Part shown: positions 50,890 to 63,625 of the stretch, one piece after another
How positions within the stretch are numbered: the stretch's first letter is position 1
How the letters are laid out: each line of letters starts with the position of its first letter
From: Anarhynchus alexandrinus
Taxonomy: Eukaryota; Chordata; Aves; Charadriiformes; Charadriidae
Assembly: GCA_008711295.1 (NCBI GenBank)
Contig: VUYV01000122.1
Location: 1,803,172-1,867,171, forward strand
DNA length: 64,000 bases
Direction of reading: 5' to 3'
The notes under the pieces: model-generated
Database searches by the model: none
Seen by the model: only the letters and a program-made list of their open reading frames with translations
What the model was told of the DNA's origin: nothing
Position numbers and translations under genes: made by a program

Positions 50890-52790
50890 TCACCCTGCCA
50901 TGTCTTTTCCAGGCTGAAGCATCCTAGTCTGTTTTGTCACTTCTTGTGGAGAAAACATTTCTTACCTTGATAATCACTGTCATTCTCCTGTAAAACTTCA
51001 CAGTTTTCACTGTACTCTTTTTGATGTGGGAACACCGTAGCTTATAGTATTTAACAATAAGGTACAGCATAGTTTTCTACATAGTCATAATGATAATTTC
51101 TGATTTATTTTCTGTTTCTTTCTTAATTTATCCCAAACATGTATTTGTTTTGATTTCTGTTGATCATTATATTGGTGTTCCTTATTGGCCAGAGCCTCTC
51201 AGTCAATATGTAGAGTTGGAATTGTTTTTTCCACACATGATTTACTTTAAATTTATCCATGATGAATTTCATCTGCCCATCACTGAGTCTCCTGGAGTTC
51301 TTCTGTTTTTTGAAAGCAGCCATCCTTTTTGCTACCATGAATAAGGTAGCATCATCAGCACACTATGGCATTTCATTGTTCATCCACTTTTCCATATTAT
51401 TTATGAATATGTTGAGACACCATCACAGTTGCTCGTGACTCCCCATTTGACATCTCTGGCTCTCTGAAAAGTGGTCACTTTGCTTCATGCTTCTGTTTTC
51501 CAAAAATGTGAGGAACTTCACCATTGTCCTATGCCTAAGTTTGTTAAGAGTGTTCATTTTGTGATCTTATGAGACACCTTTTGGCATTCCAAGTGGATGA
51601 TATGCTGATTTCGTTTATCATTATACTTGTTCACTCCTTCAGAAGACCCCTATAATTTGGAAGGTAATGTTTCTATTTACAAGAACTGTATTGAACCTTC
51701 CCAATGTATTATATTCTGATGTTCACCAATTCTGTTCTTTACTATGAACAACAGATCAGCTGTTTCATCCTTGATTTCCCTTTGAACTCTATGGCAAATG
51801 TCATCTGTTACAGAGAAATCATTACTTTGTCAACTTACTCTATAACCTCTTCTGCCAGTATTTCAGCTTGAGATGGATCACTGATATTTTCCTTGCAAAG
51901 AAAGATGTTTTAGAATAGGCACTTAAATGTATCTCCATGGTAAATCCTTAGATTAAACAAAAACCTCTTTGGCCTTATCTACTCTGCGTACTCCTGCTAC
52001 ACTTTTATGTTCTACTTTTTCTGTGGTCTTTTGACAGGCTTCTTACTTTTCTTATGTTTCAAAATTTGTAAATATTTGAATATTTATGGTCTGGCTTTAG
52101 GTCTTTTGAAAGTTGTTCTTCAAGGTCGTGTTTGGCCTGCTAAAATCTGATAAAGATTATGATCCTTTCTATCTTCCTCATTTGCACGCGTCTTCACTAT
52201 TTGAAAGCTGAGGTCTCGATTTTAATAACTTCTCCTACCTTTGTATTTATCCAGCTTTTTCTCAACTTTATAAAAAGCTTTTAGAAGTGGTATGCATATG
52301 ACCTGGGCCTCTAATATTGTGGTTTTAAATAGTTTTGAGCCTACTGCAAGAACTTACTCTTTTGACTGCCCTTCACAATTTTTAACTTCCTTATTGTTTG
52401 TAATTCTTCATTTCATAATTTTTAGTACAAAACAGTAGCAGATTTTGTGGATTTGTTCCCATATGGGTGTCCAACATAGGCACCTTTTTGTCTGCTTGAT
52501 TTAATTTTATGCAGATCAGCTCTTCAACCATAATCTGCAAGCCGCACCTTGCTACTAGTCAGGACCTGGTTAGAAGTTTCTTCTTTTATTTCCTGGCCAG
52601 GGCCTCCATAAAGCAGTCATTTAACATGCCTAAAAATTTGAACCTGATTTTATGTTCTAATGCGATATTTGCCTAATGCCAGGTACAGCTGGTCTTCCAT
52701 ATCTATTGCAGTTATTGCTCTTGCAGCTTCCCTGAGCATGTCCAATGACCTTCCTAAATCTTTAACATTCACTTTCACCATGCTGATTGG
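50890..52790 (-). mobile_element. Ancient CR1/L3-type LINE, antisense, heavily decayed
   Basis: Minus-strand reading recovers reverse transcriptase text: near 51415-51342 it gives LNIFINNMEKWMNNEMP, a stop, then CADDATLF, the ADD catalytic motif of the polymerase (codons at 51351-51359; the usual first residue F or Y is C). Further upstream in the element, near 51735-51700, it reads LLFIVKNRIGEH, matching IVKNRI-type text before the polymerase core. In DNA, antisense blocks such as AGGCTGAAGCATCCTAGTCT (about 50914), AATTTCATCTGCCCATCAC and ACCTTTTGGCATTCCAAGTG are typical of old amniote CR1/L3 copies. The lower end is the 3' part and the upper end reaches toward the endonuclease. Many stops and indels. 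The boundaries are approximate. Confidence 0.8.
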
Positions 52791-55700
52791 ACAACAGTGT
52801 ACTTTAAATTCAATGTTATCTTCTAGGAAATGTAGACCCGAGGAATTGACAGACCCAGCTCAAAGGAAAAGACCTGTTTATCTTCCAGTATCTTTAGTGG
52901 GTTGGGAGTTTATAGACTTTCTTTGAATTTGTAGGACATAAGCATATGGCGGTTGTCTATAGTTGACTGTCTAACATAAATTGTGAGTACATGTTGATTA
53001 CTGGGTTTAATACTTATTTGAAGTTTGAAAAGACTCCTTGCATACAAATAAATAACTTTATTGGAAAAGAAATGAGGTTATCTCTGCAAATGCTAAGTGT
53101 TGGATGTGTGAATCTAGTTTTCATGTTCAGGCTTGACTTTTGATGAGTTTCTAAATTAAACTTCACAATGATTCCATTTTAAATGATTCCTTAATAAAGG
53201 TTGTTATCTTGACGATGAGTTAGCTAAAACCCCAAATCCCCAAAACATCACTTTTTTTAAAAACGGGATGGGTCTAAGCAGTCATTAGAGCTCAACATAC
53301 TGGTTTCCTCTGCTTTCTGCACACACTCAGATCTAAAACTGCATCAGGCTAGGACAAAGTTTTCCATAAGAAAGCAAGTTACATAGTGATGCGGTTACTT
53401 TTAAGGTGTTTGTTATTTTTGTTTATTATTATATTTTTACTGGAATTAACTTTTTGCTTTCTACCATGAGCTTTCTTAAAAAGAAATTATCTAGGTAATC
53501 TGCAGGCATGACAAGTTCTGTAGGCGTGGAGGATGTTGATTACAGGTACACAATGTAGTACATTGAATTTGGCTTCTTTGAATGAGACTTCTGTAAAAGT
53601 CTCGTTTATACTGATAACTGGCTAATAGTGTCTAGTATTACCCTTCTCACACACTGCTTGTAGGTCATTGACACACAACAGCCTCTATAATGTTTTAACA
53701 TGGGAGAAAATAAGATCTTACTGGAAAGATGGTACAGTATCTTCAGTTTCAACATGGCATTTGTTTCATTTTTAGCTCAGCTGTCCCTGCTGGCTTAAGC
53801 TCAGCTCTTTGGGTGGGACTGGGATAATTATCTTGTGTGCCAAAGACAAGACAGTTCGTTCAAAATGATGCCTGGAGCTGCAATCAGCATTTGCAGGAAA
53901 ACAGCAAACCAGGCTTTTTAACATGACAGTAATCTTTTCCTAAACAATTACCAAGAGCTGACCTTCAACTTTTCCCTTTAACAAGTTTAGGTTTACAGTA
54001 CATGGCTGGGTTGTCTCAAATGAGATTTGAATATCCCTCTCTTTGCAAAAAATAAATGCGTTACAGAAAATGTTGCAGAATGGCTGATTCAGTTTGGTTT
54101 ACTGGAAGTAATAAATGCCTCATTTTGCAATACAAATAAGCATTGTTAAAAGCAATTCTATTTGATCTGCTGCTTGTGAAATAAGCTGAAATGATAGTTT
54201 TCAAAACTGAAGACCTCTGTTTGTTTACAATAAAGCTACAATAAAGATAGCTGTAGTGCAAAAATGTGTGCTTCATCATACCAGTACTGCTCAAGTTTGT
54301 TTTGTGAATGGGCAGTAAAAGAAAACAAGAGGTAAAGGATAGATTTTTTATTAGCATAATTCATCAACGAATTATCCAGTACTGCAACTATCAAGTGCTT
54401 GTTCCTTTCTTATTTTAATCTCCAGCAAAGATCGATAAATGTTTCACTTCTTCAGATACTGTAGTTCTAGAGGCAAATTTTGGTCATTTGTGTTTTAACT
54501 ACCGGGAAAAAGGACTTATGGATTGTTACAGAATATTTCACTCTAACCGTAGCCCAGTATGTTGCCCTGCTGTGGCAATGTTTCTCAGTCATTACTACCC
54601 TACGGGCATCAGTACTTACTAATTTACTGTGGGCAACCTGCTCTTTTTGTTGGGTCAAGTCTGACATTTTAATGTGGGCACTGGGGCAGCACGTTTTCTG
54701 TGAGCCTTGGGCTGAAAAATGCTGAAATATTGTTATCTGTAGAAACACCTTCCACACTGGGCATCGAGCATATGCTTTCCTACCTCCTGCTAGCACCCTC
54801 TAAGCTGTTGTAGGGCAAGCAGAAAATAGCAATCTTCTCCAGTAATCTGACAGAAAAGTCTCAGCCTTTTGAAAGCTGACCTGTCCACTGCCCACAACAG
54901 GCTGAAATAACTAGTGCAGGATGAAAGCTGGTCATGAATATGTGTACATGGGACATGTAGAGACATGAAGAAATGTAGTTGAATGTGGGCGGACAGCTTT
55001 GAATAGAGGGAAGACATTTTATTGACTGGTCACTCACACTAGCTGCACAAGGGGTGCCAAAACCTCTTCCATCATTGACCTCCATGGAGATATTTTGCCT
55101 AGCCAGCTAAAGAGGGTATGGGACTGTACACCAATACATGACTGCCTACAGCGGTCAGCTATTAGAAGAGCCCCAAGCATTGCTGTGGCCAGTGCCACCA
55201 CCCAGTATGCCATGGTGGCAACTCCCAACCACTGCTGAGATGAGGCAGCCTGTTTTGGGGAGGAAGGCTGCTGACTGTGTGAATGCAAAAGGTGGGCTCC
55301 ATGCTTCGCTTGCTGTCAGGAACACAGAATGGCCCTGGCCCATTTTATTAAGGAAGAAATCTGCAAAATAGTAACACTGATTATCATTTCTATGAATTAT
55401 GCCTGTGTCCACTAGAAATCAAGTTGGGACAACTAACTTTTCCTGGAGACCATGATAGTAGTCACGGCACCGGCATGGTTGTTAGCTTCAATCAGTACTA
55501 TGTTTCGTTAGATTTAAACCAGTTAATTAGATATGCATAGTTCTGTAGTCCATTGCCATTTCTGAGCTATCCAATTTCTCTTCAGGTTCATTTTTTCTAT
55601 ACAGTTGACATCATTGTGTGATAATAATTACTGGATGCATCTCCAGAATTAGCTTAGTACAGTCATCAAGATATTGCAAGTGGCTGTATTTCCTACATTA

Positions 55701-57378
55701 CAATAGCAGAAATTGGTACATAATTAGCCCTTTGTATAGCACAGTAGCAAGGAAGGAAGTGATAGTAAGAAGTAGAAATGTACCAGTGGGTTTGGTGATG
55801 AATGTCTTGGAAAAAACAGCTGAAGGACAAAAAAAAAAAGAATAAAAGAAAATAATTCAGTGAGACAAGAGGCATGCTTGCACAGCAGACTAAGCTCCTT
55901 TACCTAGTGTCTGACTGCAAGGATGTGAGGAGGTTTTGGTTCAGCATCTCTGTAGGCACAGTTCGTACTGACTGAAATGCTGATCTTACAAGCTCCGGTT
56001 CAGTATCACCCTAGTATGGCTACGTATCCTCTGAAGCAGAACAGGTTTGAGCAGAGGAGCTTTTGTCAGTACACAGTTGTCCTCCCTGATCTGCCTAAAA
56101 GCAAGAGGTTCAGAAACGTGCTACAATTAGAGTTGCTTAAGTGGTATACGAATGTCTCAGCTCGGAGCATTTTGCTAAACTGAAAAATAATAAACTTAAA
56201 AGAATAAAAGTTGTCCTAGTAAAATAGCGGGCTTAGGCACAATGATTTGGCTGTGTACCTGCAGGTACTCCCTGAAGATGTAATTCAATTTTCATTTGTT
56301 GCACATTCAATGTATTTCTCATTTTGTTCATGTAATGATTGATTTTGTGCTAAAGACTGCAAATCATGCTAAACTGAACACAATTATTTTCCTTTTTCCG
56401 CAGTATTAAAATTTTTTGCAAAATAGAAAAAGATCCATTTCCAGTGTTGTGTTAGGTGTTGAACAAAGGAACTGCACACACAAAACCTGAGAGAATGCTA
56501 TCCATTTCTTTATAACAGAAGAATCAATTGATTTATCTGAAAAAGGAGTATGTTTACATCCTCTTCAAAGATAACAAAAAACAAACAAGAACCTATGAAA
56601 AGCTTTGCTTTGTATTTTCCTTTATTGAGAAAGTGCTTATGTCTTGCAAAGAAAAAAAAAATCAGAGCAGCAACTTTCTTCATGCATTACATAGCTAACA
56701 TTACTACAGATGAAATAAAGACATGGAAACAATGGTTTCCCAGATGGTGAGTCCAACTCAAAGACAGGGTCTTCAAAACAGTGTAGAATGTTAAGGGAAG
56801 AAACAAACATTTTCTTTGCAAGTTTAAGAACAAAGTTTAACATAACCAGTGAATATATATCCGAAGAAATTTATTTTTGAGGAGCTGGGAAGGAGGGCTA
56901 CCTGGCTTACGCTACATGCAGTTGTGCACCTTCTATATAATGTAAAAAGGGGGAGGACACAGCAATAAGAAAAGCTGATTTGTTTATTGTAGCTCCTCAA
57001 ATGGGGTGCTGCCATGTCCTCTGGGAAGGTGAAAGGAGAAGGAGGCACTGAGGGTTCGGGCAGCTGAAGGCCAGCCTTTGGAAGCGGAAGAGCTGATGTC
57101 AGGCTCCCGGTCTTTAAGCCATATCTGAGCGACTGACTCACAGGATGCAACACGTGGACCTTGGGCTGTGGTCAGAATGAGCAGAGACTTCTGGATGAAA
57201 GAGACTGAACTTCACGTACATGGCAAGTAAAGGAGCACTGTGGGGCATAGGAATCACATTGGGTGCTTGTTATGGTTATGTATGGGTTTCATCATATGCC
57301 TGGTGAATTAAATAGTGGTGCAAATCCCCTGTCATGACTCCATGCTATTATTGCTCATTTATTTGAGATGAACACTGC
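52791..57378. other. Unique DNA, no gene seen
   Basis: Mostly AT-rich. A locally GC-richer patch at about 55.03-55.37 kb carries overlapping ORFs on both strands without motifs and a small inverted pair TGCCACCA/TGGTGGCA. No repeat family recognised. Confidence 0.55.
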
Positions 57379-57620
57379 GGAAGGGAAGGGAAGGGAAGGG
57401 AAGGGAAGGGAAGGGAAGGGAAGGGAAGGGACGGGAAGGGAAGGGAAGGGACGGGAAGGGAATGGAAGGAACANNNNNNNNNNNNNNNNNNNNNNNNNNN
57501 NNNNNNNNNNNNNNNNNNNNNNNNNNNNNNNNNNNNNNNNNNNNNNNNNNNNNNNNNGGAAGGGAAGGGAAGGGAAGGGAAGGGAAGGGAAGGGAAGGGA
57601 AGGGAAGGGAAGGGAAGGGG
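57379..57620. repeat. (AAGGG)n pentanucleotide repeat with assembly gap
   Basis: Tandem AAGGG units (GGAAG in other phase) from 57379 to about 57473, with a few ACGGG and AATGG variants at the left edge of the gap, then 84 N bases (57474-57557), then pure units to 57620. The complementary strand is CCCTT. The purine strand can form triplex or G-rich structures and such arrays expand easily. The overlapping Gly/Lys/Arg/Glu and Phe/Pro/Ser/Leu ORFs are products of the repeat, not genes. Confidence 0.97.
57474..57557. other. Assembly gap, 84 N
   Basis: A run of 84 N inside the AAGGG array. The true repeat length is unknown. Confidence 0.97.
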
Positions 57621-59429
57621 CAGTGCAATTTGTATTTTGATGTAGGTACTGGAAAATGGAAAGCAAATTTAGTCTCTATATGGTAAATAGTGTTTAGAGA
57701 AATGAAATGGCAGTGGCACTATGAGACTGTAAAACTGAACAACATTTATTGCGTGATCTCCAGGCCTTGAGTTCAAGAAATGTTCATTCTTCACTTCTAC
57801 ATATCTGCACCTATAACACCTGTGAATGACGACTGTATATTTCAGTCCACAGAACTGAAGAACAGAACACAAACTTGGCTTTCTTAAATATGGCGGAGAC
57901 AGTTGAATGTGCTCTGTTTTAATTCAAATATTACAAGAAAATTGCAAAAAAAATAAATTCTGACCATTCCATACCAGTTAGACAAGTTAAAGGCAATTAA
58001 ATATGTTTCAAATATGCATCTGCCTTAATACGTTCTTTTAAGGTCTAAACACTGCATTGTGCATTAATCTATAACATCAATTGTATTTTTATATCTTTAT
58101 AGCTTTGAACAAAAGTGTTAGCTGTACAGCTCTCTAAATGATTACTTAGTTACATAAAGTAATTTCAATCTTTCTAAATGTAATTTTAATGTATAATTTA
58201 TCATATATTTTATCATATTTATTAAGGGTTTCTGTGACATATTTGGACGCAGATGTGAGATTTTGCGTATTTTAGTGATTTACTCAGATATCAAATTGGT
58301 AAAAATATTCATGAGTATAAATTCAACACGAACAATGAAAATACATATTTTATCTTTAGCCACCTACTTTCCGGTGAAAATATTTATCGTGTTCTGTGAG
58401 ACTTGTTCAGTGTTGTTGGGGTGACCTCAGAAAGCTGGACTTTACTGATGAAACTTGAAAAATCAGTTTCTTTTCTTAATGTAAGACACTGGGGTGATTA
58501 GGGGACAATGCAGTTGATTGCCTATTTGTGTTTATGTAAAGAAACTTAACATTGGGTTTTGATCTACTTTGACTCTTAGTTCCCAGTTAAGCATAAGTAT
58601 ACCTGAATGGGAAAGTGTAGTTCCAGATTAATGATATTTCTTGATATAATAACTGTAAAATTTTACAAATGCCTGCATGCCAAGGTATTAATATCAAATT
58701 AAAATTATGTGAGTATTTGTGGTAAAAGTACAATTGAAATACACTTCTCACTGAATGTTAAGGTAGCCCTGAGCATGGCCGGAAAGCAGGATACTCTGTA
58801 GCATAACCAGACGATGTTCATTCTACCTCTGGCTTCTGGATTTCTTTGAGCTTTAACACCTCTCTGGATCATTTATAATGTATTTTCAAAGTTACTTAGA
58901 TTTAGCATCTAGATGCTGAGCTACCCATCATTTCACTTACCCTTAGTCATCTTGCCATGTATTACAAATATTTAAATTTCTTGTTAATATTAATAAAGTA
59001 GTGGCTTATTTAGACTGTTAAAACTACAGATTATGTGACAGTGGGATGCCCAGGAAGAAAAATCCATTAAAGATGTCTGTTTAAGGGAAAACTGAGCATA
59101 GGATAATAAATTTTCATCTGCATGTAGCCATCATTACCTCTTCAGTGTAAAGTCTGCGCTTCTCATTTGTCACACTTTTTAACAAGGGTAGGAGAGGGAT
59201 GGAGCAGAATGAATCATTGCAAATTTCTATCAGCACTTCCCATTACAACTATCACAGCTAATGCTGCATTTAGCTCCCGCTGTGTGCTCCATAATTCCAC
59301 CAGAGAAGTCACAGATCCTGTTGAAACATGCAAGTCCTATGTTGCAGGAGTATTTCACAGTTCTACTTTGTTCTGAATTGTAAAGCAGCATTTTCCAAAA
59401 TGTGTTGTATTATGGTTTCAAAAACGATT

Positions 59430-59458
59430 AAAAAAATATATTTAAAATATATTTTTTT
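59430..59458. repeat. Near-perfect AT palindrome
   Basis: Arms AAAAAAATATATTT and AAATATATTTTTTT are exact complements separated by one A. Such pure AT palindromes can extrude as cruciforms. Confidence 0.9.
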
Positions 59459-62372
59459 GGAGAAACCTGAGTTGGAACAGAGTACTGTTTCTCGCTAAAG
59501 CTTATTTTTTATTCAAACCATCAGAATTTCAAACTTTTAACACCACCAAAAAAGATGTTTTGAAGTAAAGCTAATCCGTCACTTAGAAGGAAATTCCATT
59601 CCTAAGGATTTTAAAAATAAAGTACTAATTTATCAGTAATTGTGATACGTCAGTAGTAATAGAACATTATCTAGCCTTTAATGATGTTTTGACACAGGGC
59701 ATTCTTAAATGCTAAAGTTATTAGTGTATTCATGAATGTATGTAAACATTCTGAAGACAATATAACCGAAACCGTAAAAGTTTATCTGAGATGAAAACTT
59801 AAAAAATATTTATTAAATCCATTGAAAAGAAATACAAATGCAAAGAACATACTATTAAAATTCAGAGTTATGTTCAATAAAACTTTTTGAGAATATATTT
59901 GATTAAAACCAGTATTTTCCAGTTAAGTGTTATTTCAGAAGAGTCTGTGTAATTAGATACACACAGAAGGCTGTAAGGTGGTGACAGAATTTTTCTGTTG
60001 GACCTGATGATCTCATATTGCCGTTGCTGCTAGTGAGGACAAAAGAGAAAGAGATGCTGAGTCACTCCGTGAGACTGCCTTGTGGTTCATACAATCCAAA
60101 TTGTTAGCAAGTGCAGATTCCTGAACCCCATGATTTTTTCCTTCACTTGTTTTCTAAGAGGATCATAACAGAGGAGAAGGTGCAAAGAAAACTAGAGGTT
60201 TAAAATTAGCTGCACATGGGAGGTGAACACATGGAATAGTTTAACACAAAATTCACAGCGTGCTTTAAGAAACTCCTCTGAAAAATGCCAAAGCTAGTGT
60301 GAGATATTTGTGTTATTTAAAAAGACTTGTTCAGATAAGTGCTCCTTTTGTAGCTTGGAGAACATACTGTAGGTGCACTGAAAAAAATCTTCCATCCGTA
60401 AAATTGTTTGTGCACAAAGAAGACTGTATAAAAAGACCTTTTATTTTGCTTATGGCCCACACACCCTAGTCATCGTCATACAAATTAAGTATGTGAAAAG
60501 TAGTGTCGCACTCTTACATGACTGGATTTTATGAGCTGTGTCCATTATGTCACTGTTTAGCGTCATGGATCGCTCTCTAATTTTGAGTCAAGAAGATCTG
60601 ACTTTGAAATATTTCACATAGGCTGTATAGCCAAAGTAAATATCAGTGGTGTATGAAAAGATGTGGCAGGAGATTATCTGTGATGGATCTTTTACTGTGC
60701 AGTTTGTTTTGCCTGACTTCATATTCACTGATCACTGGTCAGATGGAGTTACTTAAGATTCCCACAACATTTTTCCAGAAAGGGTGGAAATCAAGGCTTT
60801 TTGGCTGTAGGTGGTATTTATCAGCCACTCTTTTGCTAAAGAGCATTCCACTAACATTCTTCCATGCTCTAGTTATTAACATTGTTCAATATTTTGTCTG
60901 TTTTCTAAGAGTCATTTCAGATGCAACATCTGTGATAACCTAAGCTTGAGGAAGATTTTTGAATAGTCATTTTAAAGGAATACAGACTGCTTTGTGTTAC
61001 TCAGTTGCATAGAGCCTTATAATTCACCAATCTTGCAAGCAAAATGCTGGGTTCAAATGAGATGTGTGTTTAGATATATTGATATCAGAAATCCCACATG
61101 AAAAATAATCCTTTAATTTCTTACCTATTATATATGAAAAAAGGTTTCTGTAGTACCTACTCAGGGCTCACTACTCAGTTGAAGCTATGTTAAATTATTT
61201 CATCTATCCAGTAATAACCACACCCTAAATTATCTTCTACATTGTAGAATTCAGTGAAGCTGCTTTTCATGTTTGCATAATGCTTTCTTATTTCTTATGT
61301 ATGATTTTTAAGGATGTTAAGGAGGAAAATAATGTTAAATCCTACAAATCATAAGAATGGTCTTGCCTCTGTTCTCTCACTCTCTCTTACACCCACACAC
61401 AAAGGCCTTGAATGTATTCCAGTTCGGTGAAATAGTTAAAAAATACAAATGCTAATTAAATTTAAATTTAAACACTGGAGTTAAAGCTAAAGAACAATAA
61501 AAATATTTTTAGCACTTAGTATCATTGTGAACATCTCTATGACTTCTTTGACTTCAAAACCAGCATTGTATGAAAAGCTTCTAGCTGGATATTCTTCATG
61601 TATCATGGCTTAAAGTGCTACAGATATGACTAATACTTCAGCAGGAAATAGCCATAACACTGGAAAAATCTGAAAAACGCTATGCCATGCTGTTCTCAGG
61701 TGTTTGATTGTTCTAATGTGGATAACTGTTTCTGAAAACAAATAAGCATGCAGAGAAGCCAGGTTAATGGTCAAAAGATAATTACCTTTGTAGATATTTG
61801 TAAATAATTAAATTGGAGGACATTGCATTTAGCACTGTATAAAAAGTAATAGGTAACCATCAAACTATCATGAAGGAAATGATATGCTTCTTTAGTATAT
61901 TTTCAATGATATGATTATTCTAATGACTGATTTACATATATGTCTTTCCTCTTATTCAGTAATGTTAATGACTGATGTGAGATTATTTTTTTCATTTTGG
62001 ATGATTTATTTTACAGTAAATGAAAATTTGTTGGAAAAAACTCTTGTGAAAAAATATTTTCAGGGTATTTCTCAGACCCAGCATCAATTTGGCTAGAGGT
62101 TGAGGCATTTACCTAAGATCTATCAGGCTCTAGATTCATGGTGTTGTTTTGAAGAATATTTGGTTATTTCTAGGTCAAAAAAACCCTGTCCTAATCATAT
62201 ATGAAGGGATTTCATAACAATACAGCCAGCAGCTGAGTCTGTCACAGCAGTGCAAGAGCCACATTCTTAGTGGTTGGTGTGACTCACAGGAGTGACTTCA
62301 ACCTGGGTATCCCATGAAGTTCTCATAACCATGAGGTTGGTGGTTACTATTTATTTTGTGAATGCTCTCCTG

Positions 62373-62521
62373 TTAAAAAAAAAAAAAGCAAAAAAACAAA
62401 ACCAGAAAAAAAAAAAAANAGCAAAAACAAAAAAACCCCAACAAAATCAAACCTGGAAAGGTCCCAATCCTGATCTCATGAATAATAAGAAGAAAAAACA
62501 AACAAACAAACAAAAAAACAT
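62373..62521 (+). repeat. A-rich low-complexity tract with CAAA units and one N
   Basis: Long A runs with C and G interruptions, an N at 62419, then CAAACAAACAAACAAAA near 62499-62515. No SINE or LINE body was seen upstream. The overlapping lysine-rich ORF at 62292-62621 is an artefact of this tract. Confidence 0.8.
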
Positions 62522-63577
62522 CCCAGAACTTTTCAGGAAAGAAAATTTAAAAAATCAATCTATTTTTTTCAATAATTTCAACTTCTTACTTTCAACAGAT
62601 AATCATGACATTTCTTTCTAGACACTCTTTCACAATAATTGTAATTTTGAAATAATGAAAGCCTGTCTAAATTTTTAAGATAAGAATTTCTGACTGCACA
62701 TAATTACAATGTTTATTGTTTTGTTTTCTGCTTTTTTGTTTGTTTTCTTTTTTTTTTCATTTGTTTGGGTTTTTTTAATTAGTTTGCTTAAAATTGTGGA
62801 AAATTACAATTAGCAGCTGTTTTTTGCATATGAAAAATTCTGCCAGGTATAGAGGTCCTTTCTCAGCCGTGAGGCTTTTTCGACTTTAAGAAAGTGAATT
62901 AGTCTTACATTTTTGTGATGATGTTGTAGATGTACCACAGCCTTGTCCTTATGTGATGTCTATTTTAGCCTATACTTCAGTTTCTGTTTCAGTTCAAGTG
63001 TCTGTTGAATGTCATAATTGCTGCCCTTCTCCTTGTCTCTTCAGCATAACTAGTGATAATACCCTTTTCTAGTTCTCATCAATAATCCTTACACGGTTTA
63101 TTTGGAAACTGTGCTTACAGTTTGTTATTATCCAGTATAAACTAAGCCAGCATTCCTAGCTGAGCACGCTTAAGTCTCTTTGTGATGAATATAATTGATA
63201 ACAGTCCTTGGGATAAAGTACCTCTGAAAAGACTGTCAACTCAACTATATATAATGAGCACCATAAGAAGCTGAGGATTTGGGAATAACTTTTAAATGTG
63301 TTTTTAATCTCAATTAGCCATTTATCTAAATAGGTTTTTAACAGTTAAACCATGAAGTTTTTCTAATGTATTAAGTAGGCAGAATGTTAGTACGTGCTCT
63401 GATTATTTCACACCTAAGAACTTCGTTATTGCTTACCTTTGTATGGAGTATTTTGCATTTCTTTTGTTTTCTTTTTATCATAATGCTTGTGAGTCACAAT
63501 ATCTTCTTTTTGATGATCCCTGGACATTTAGTATACTAAGCCAGGAATTCCTTTGGGATTTAGATAACAGTATAGTC

Positions 63578-63625
63578 TTCATTATAAAAATGGGGCTGTG
63601 AGGCACAGAAGAGCATATAAGTGGG
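63578..63625 (+). mobile_element. Possible MIR-like SINE remnant
   Basis: CATTATAAAAATGGGGCTGT then GAGGCACAGAAGAGCATATA resembles the MIR segment CATTTTACAGATGGGGAAACTGAGGCACAGAGAG. Only about 48 bases align, so this is weak. Confidence 0.3.

Noticed and set aside
57379..57620. Possible CRISPR-like or satellite array
   Set aside because: The unit is five bases with no spacers and the genome is eukaryotic; it is a microsatellite.
57355..57686. Several repetitive ORFs (Gly-Arg-Glu-Gly-Lys and Pro-Phe-Pro-Ser-Leu repeats)
   Set aside because: They are frames of the AAGGG repeat and its complement and run through the N gap; not genes.
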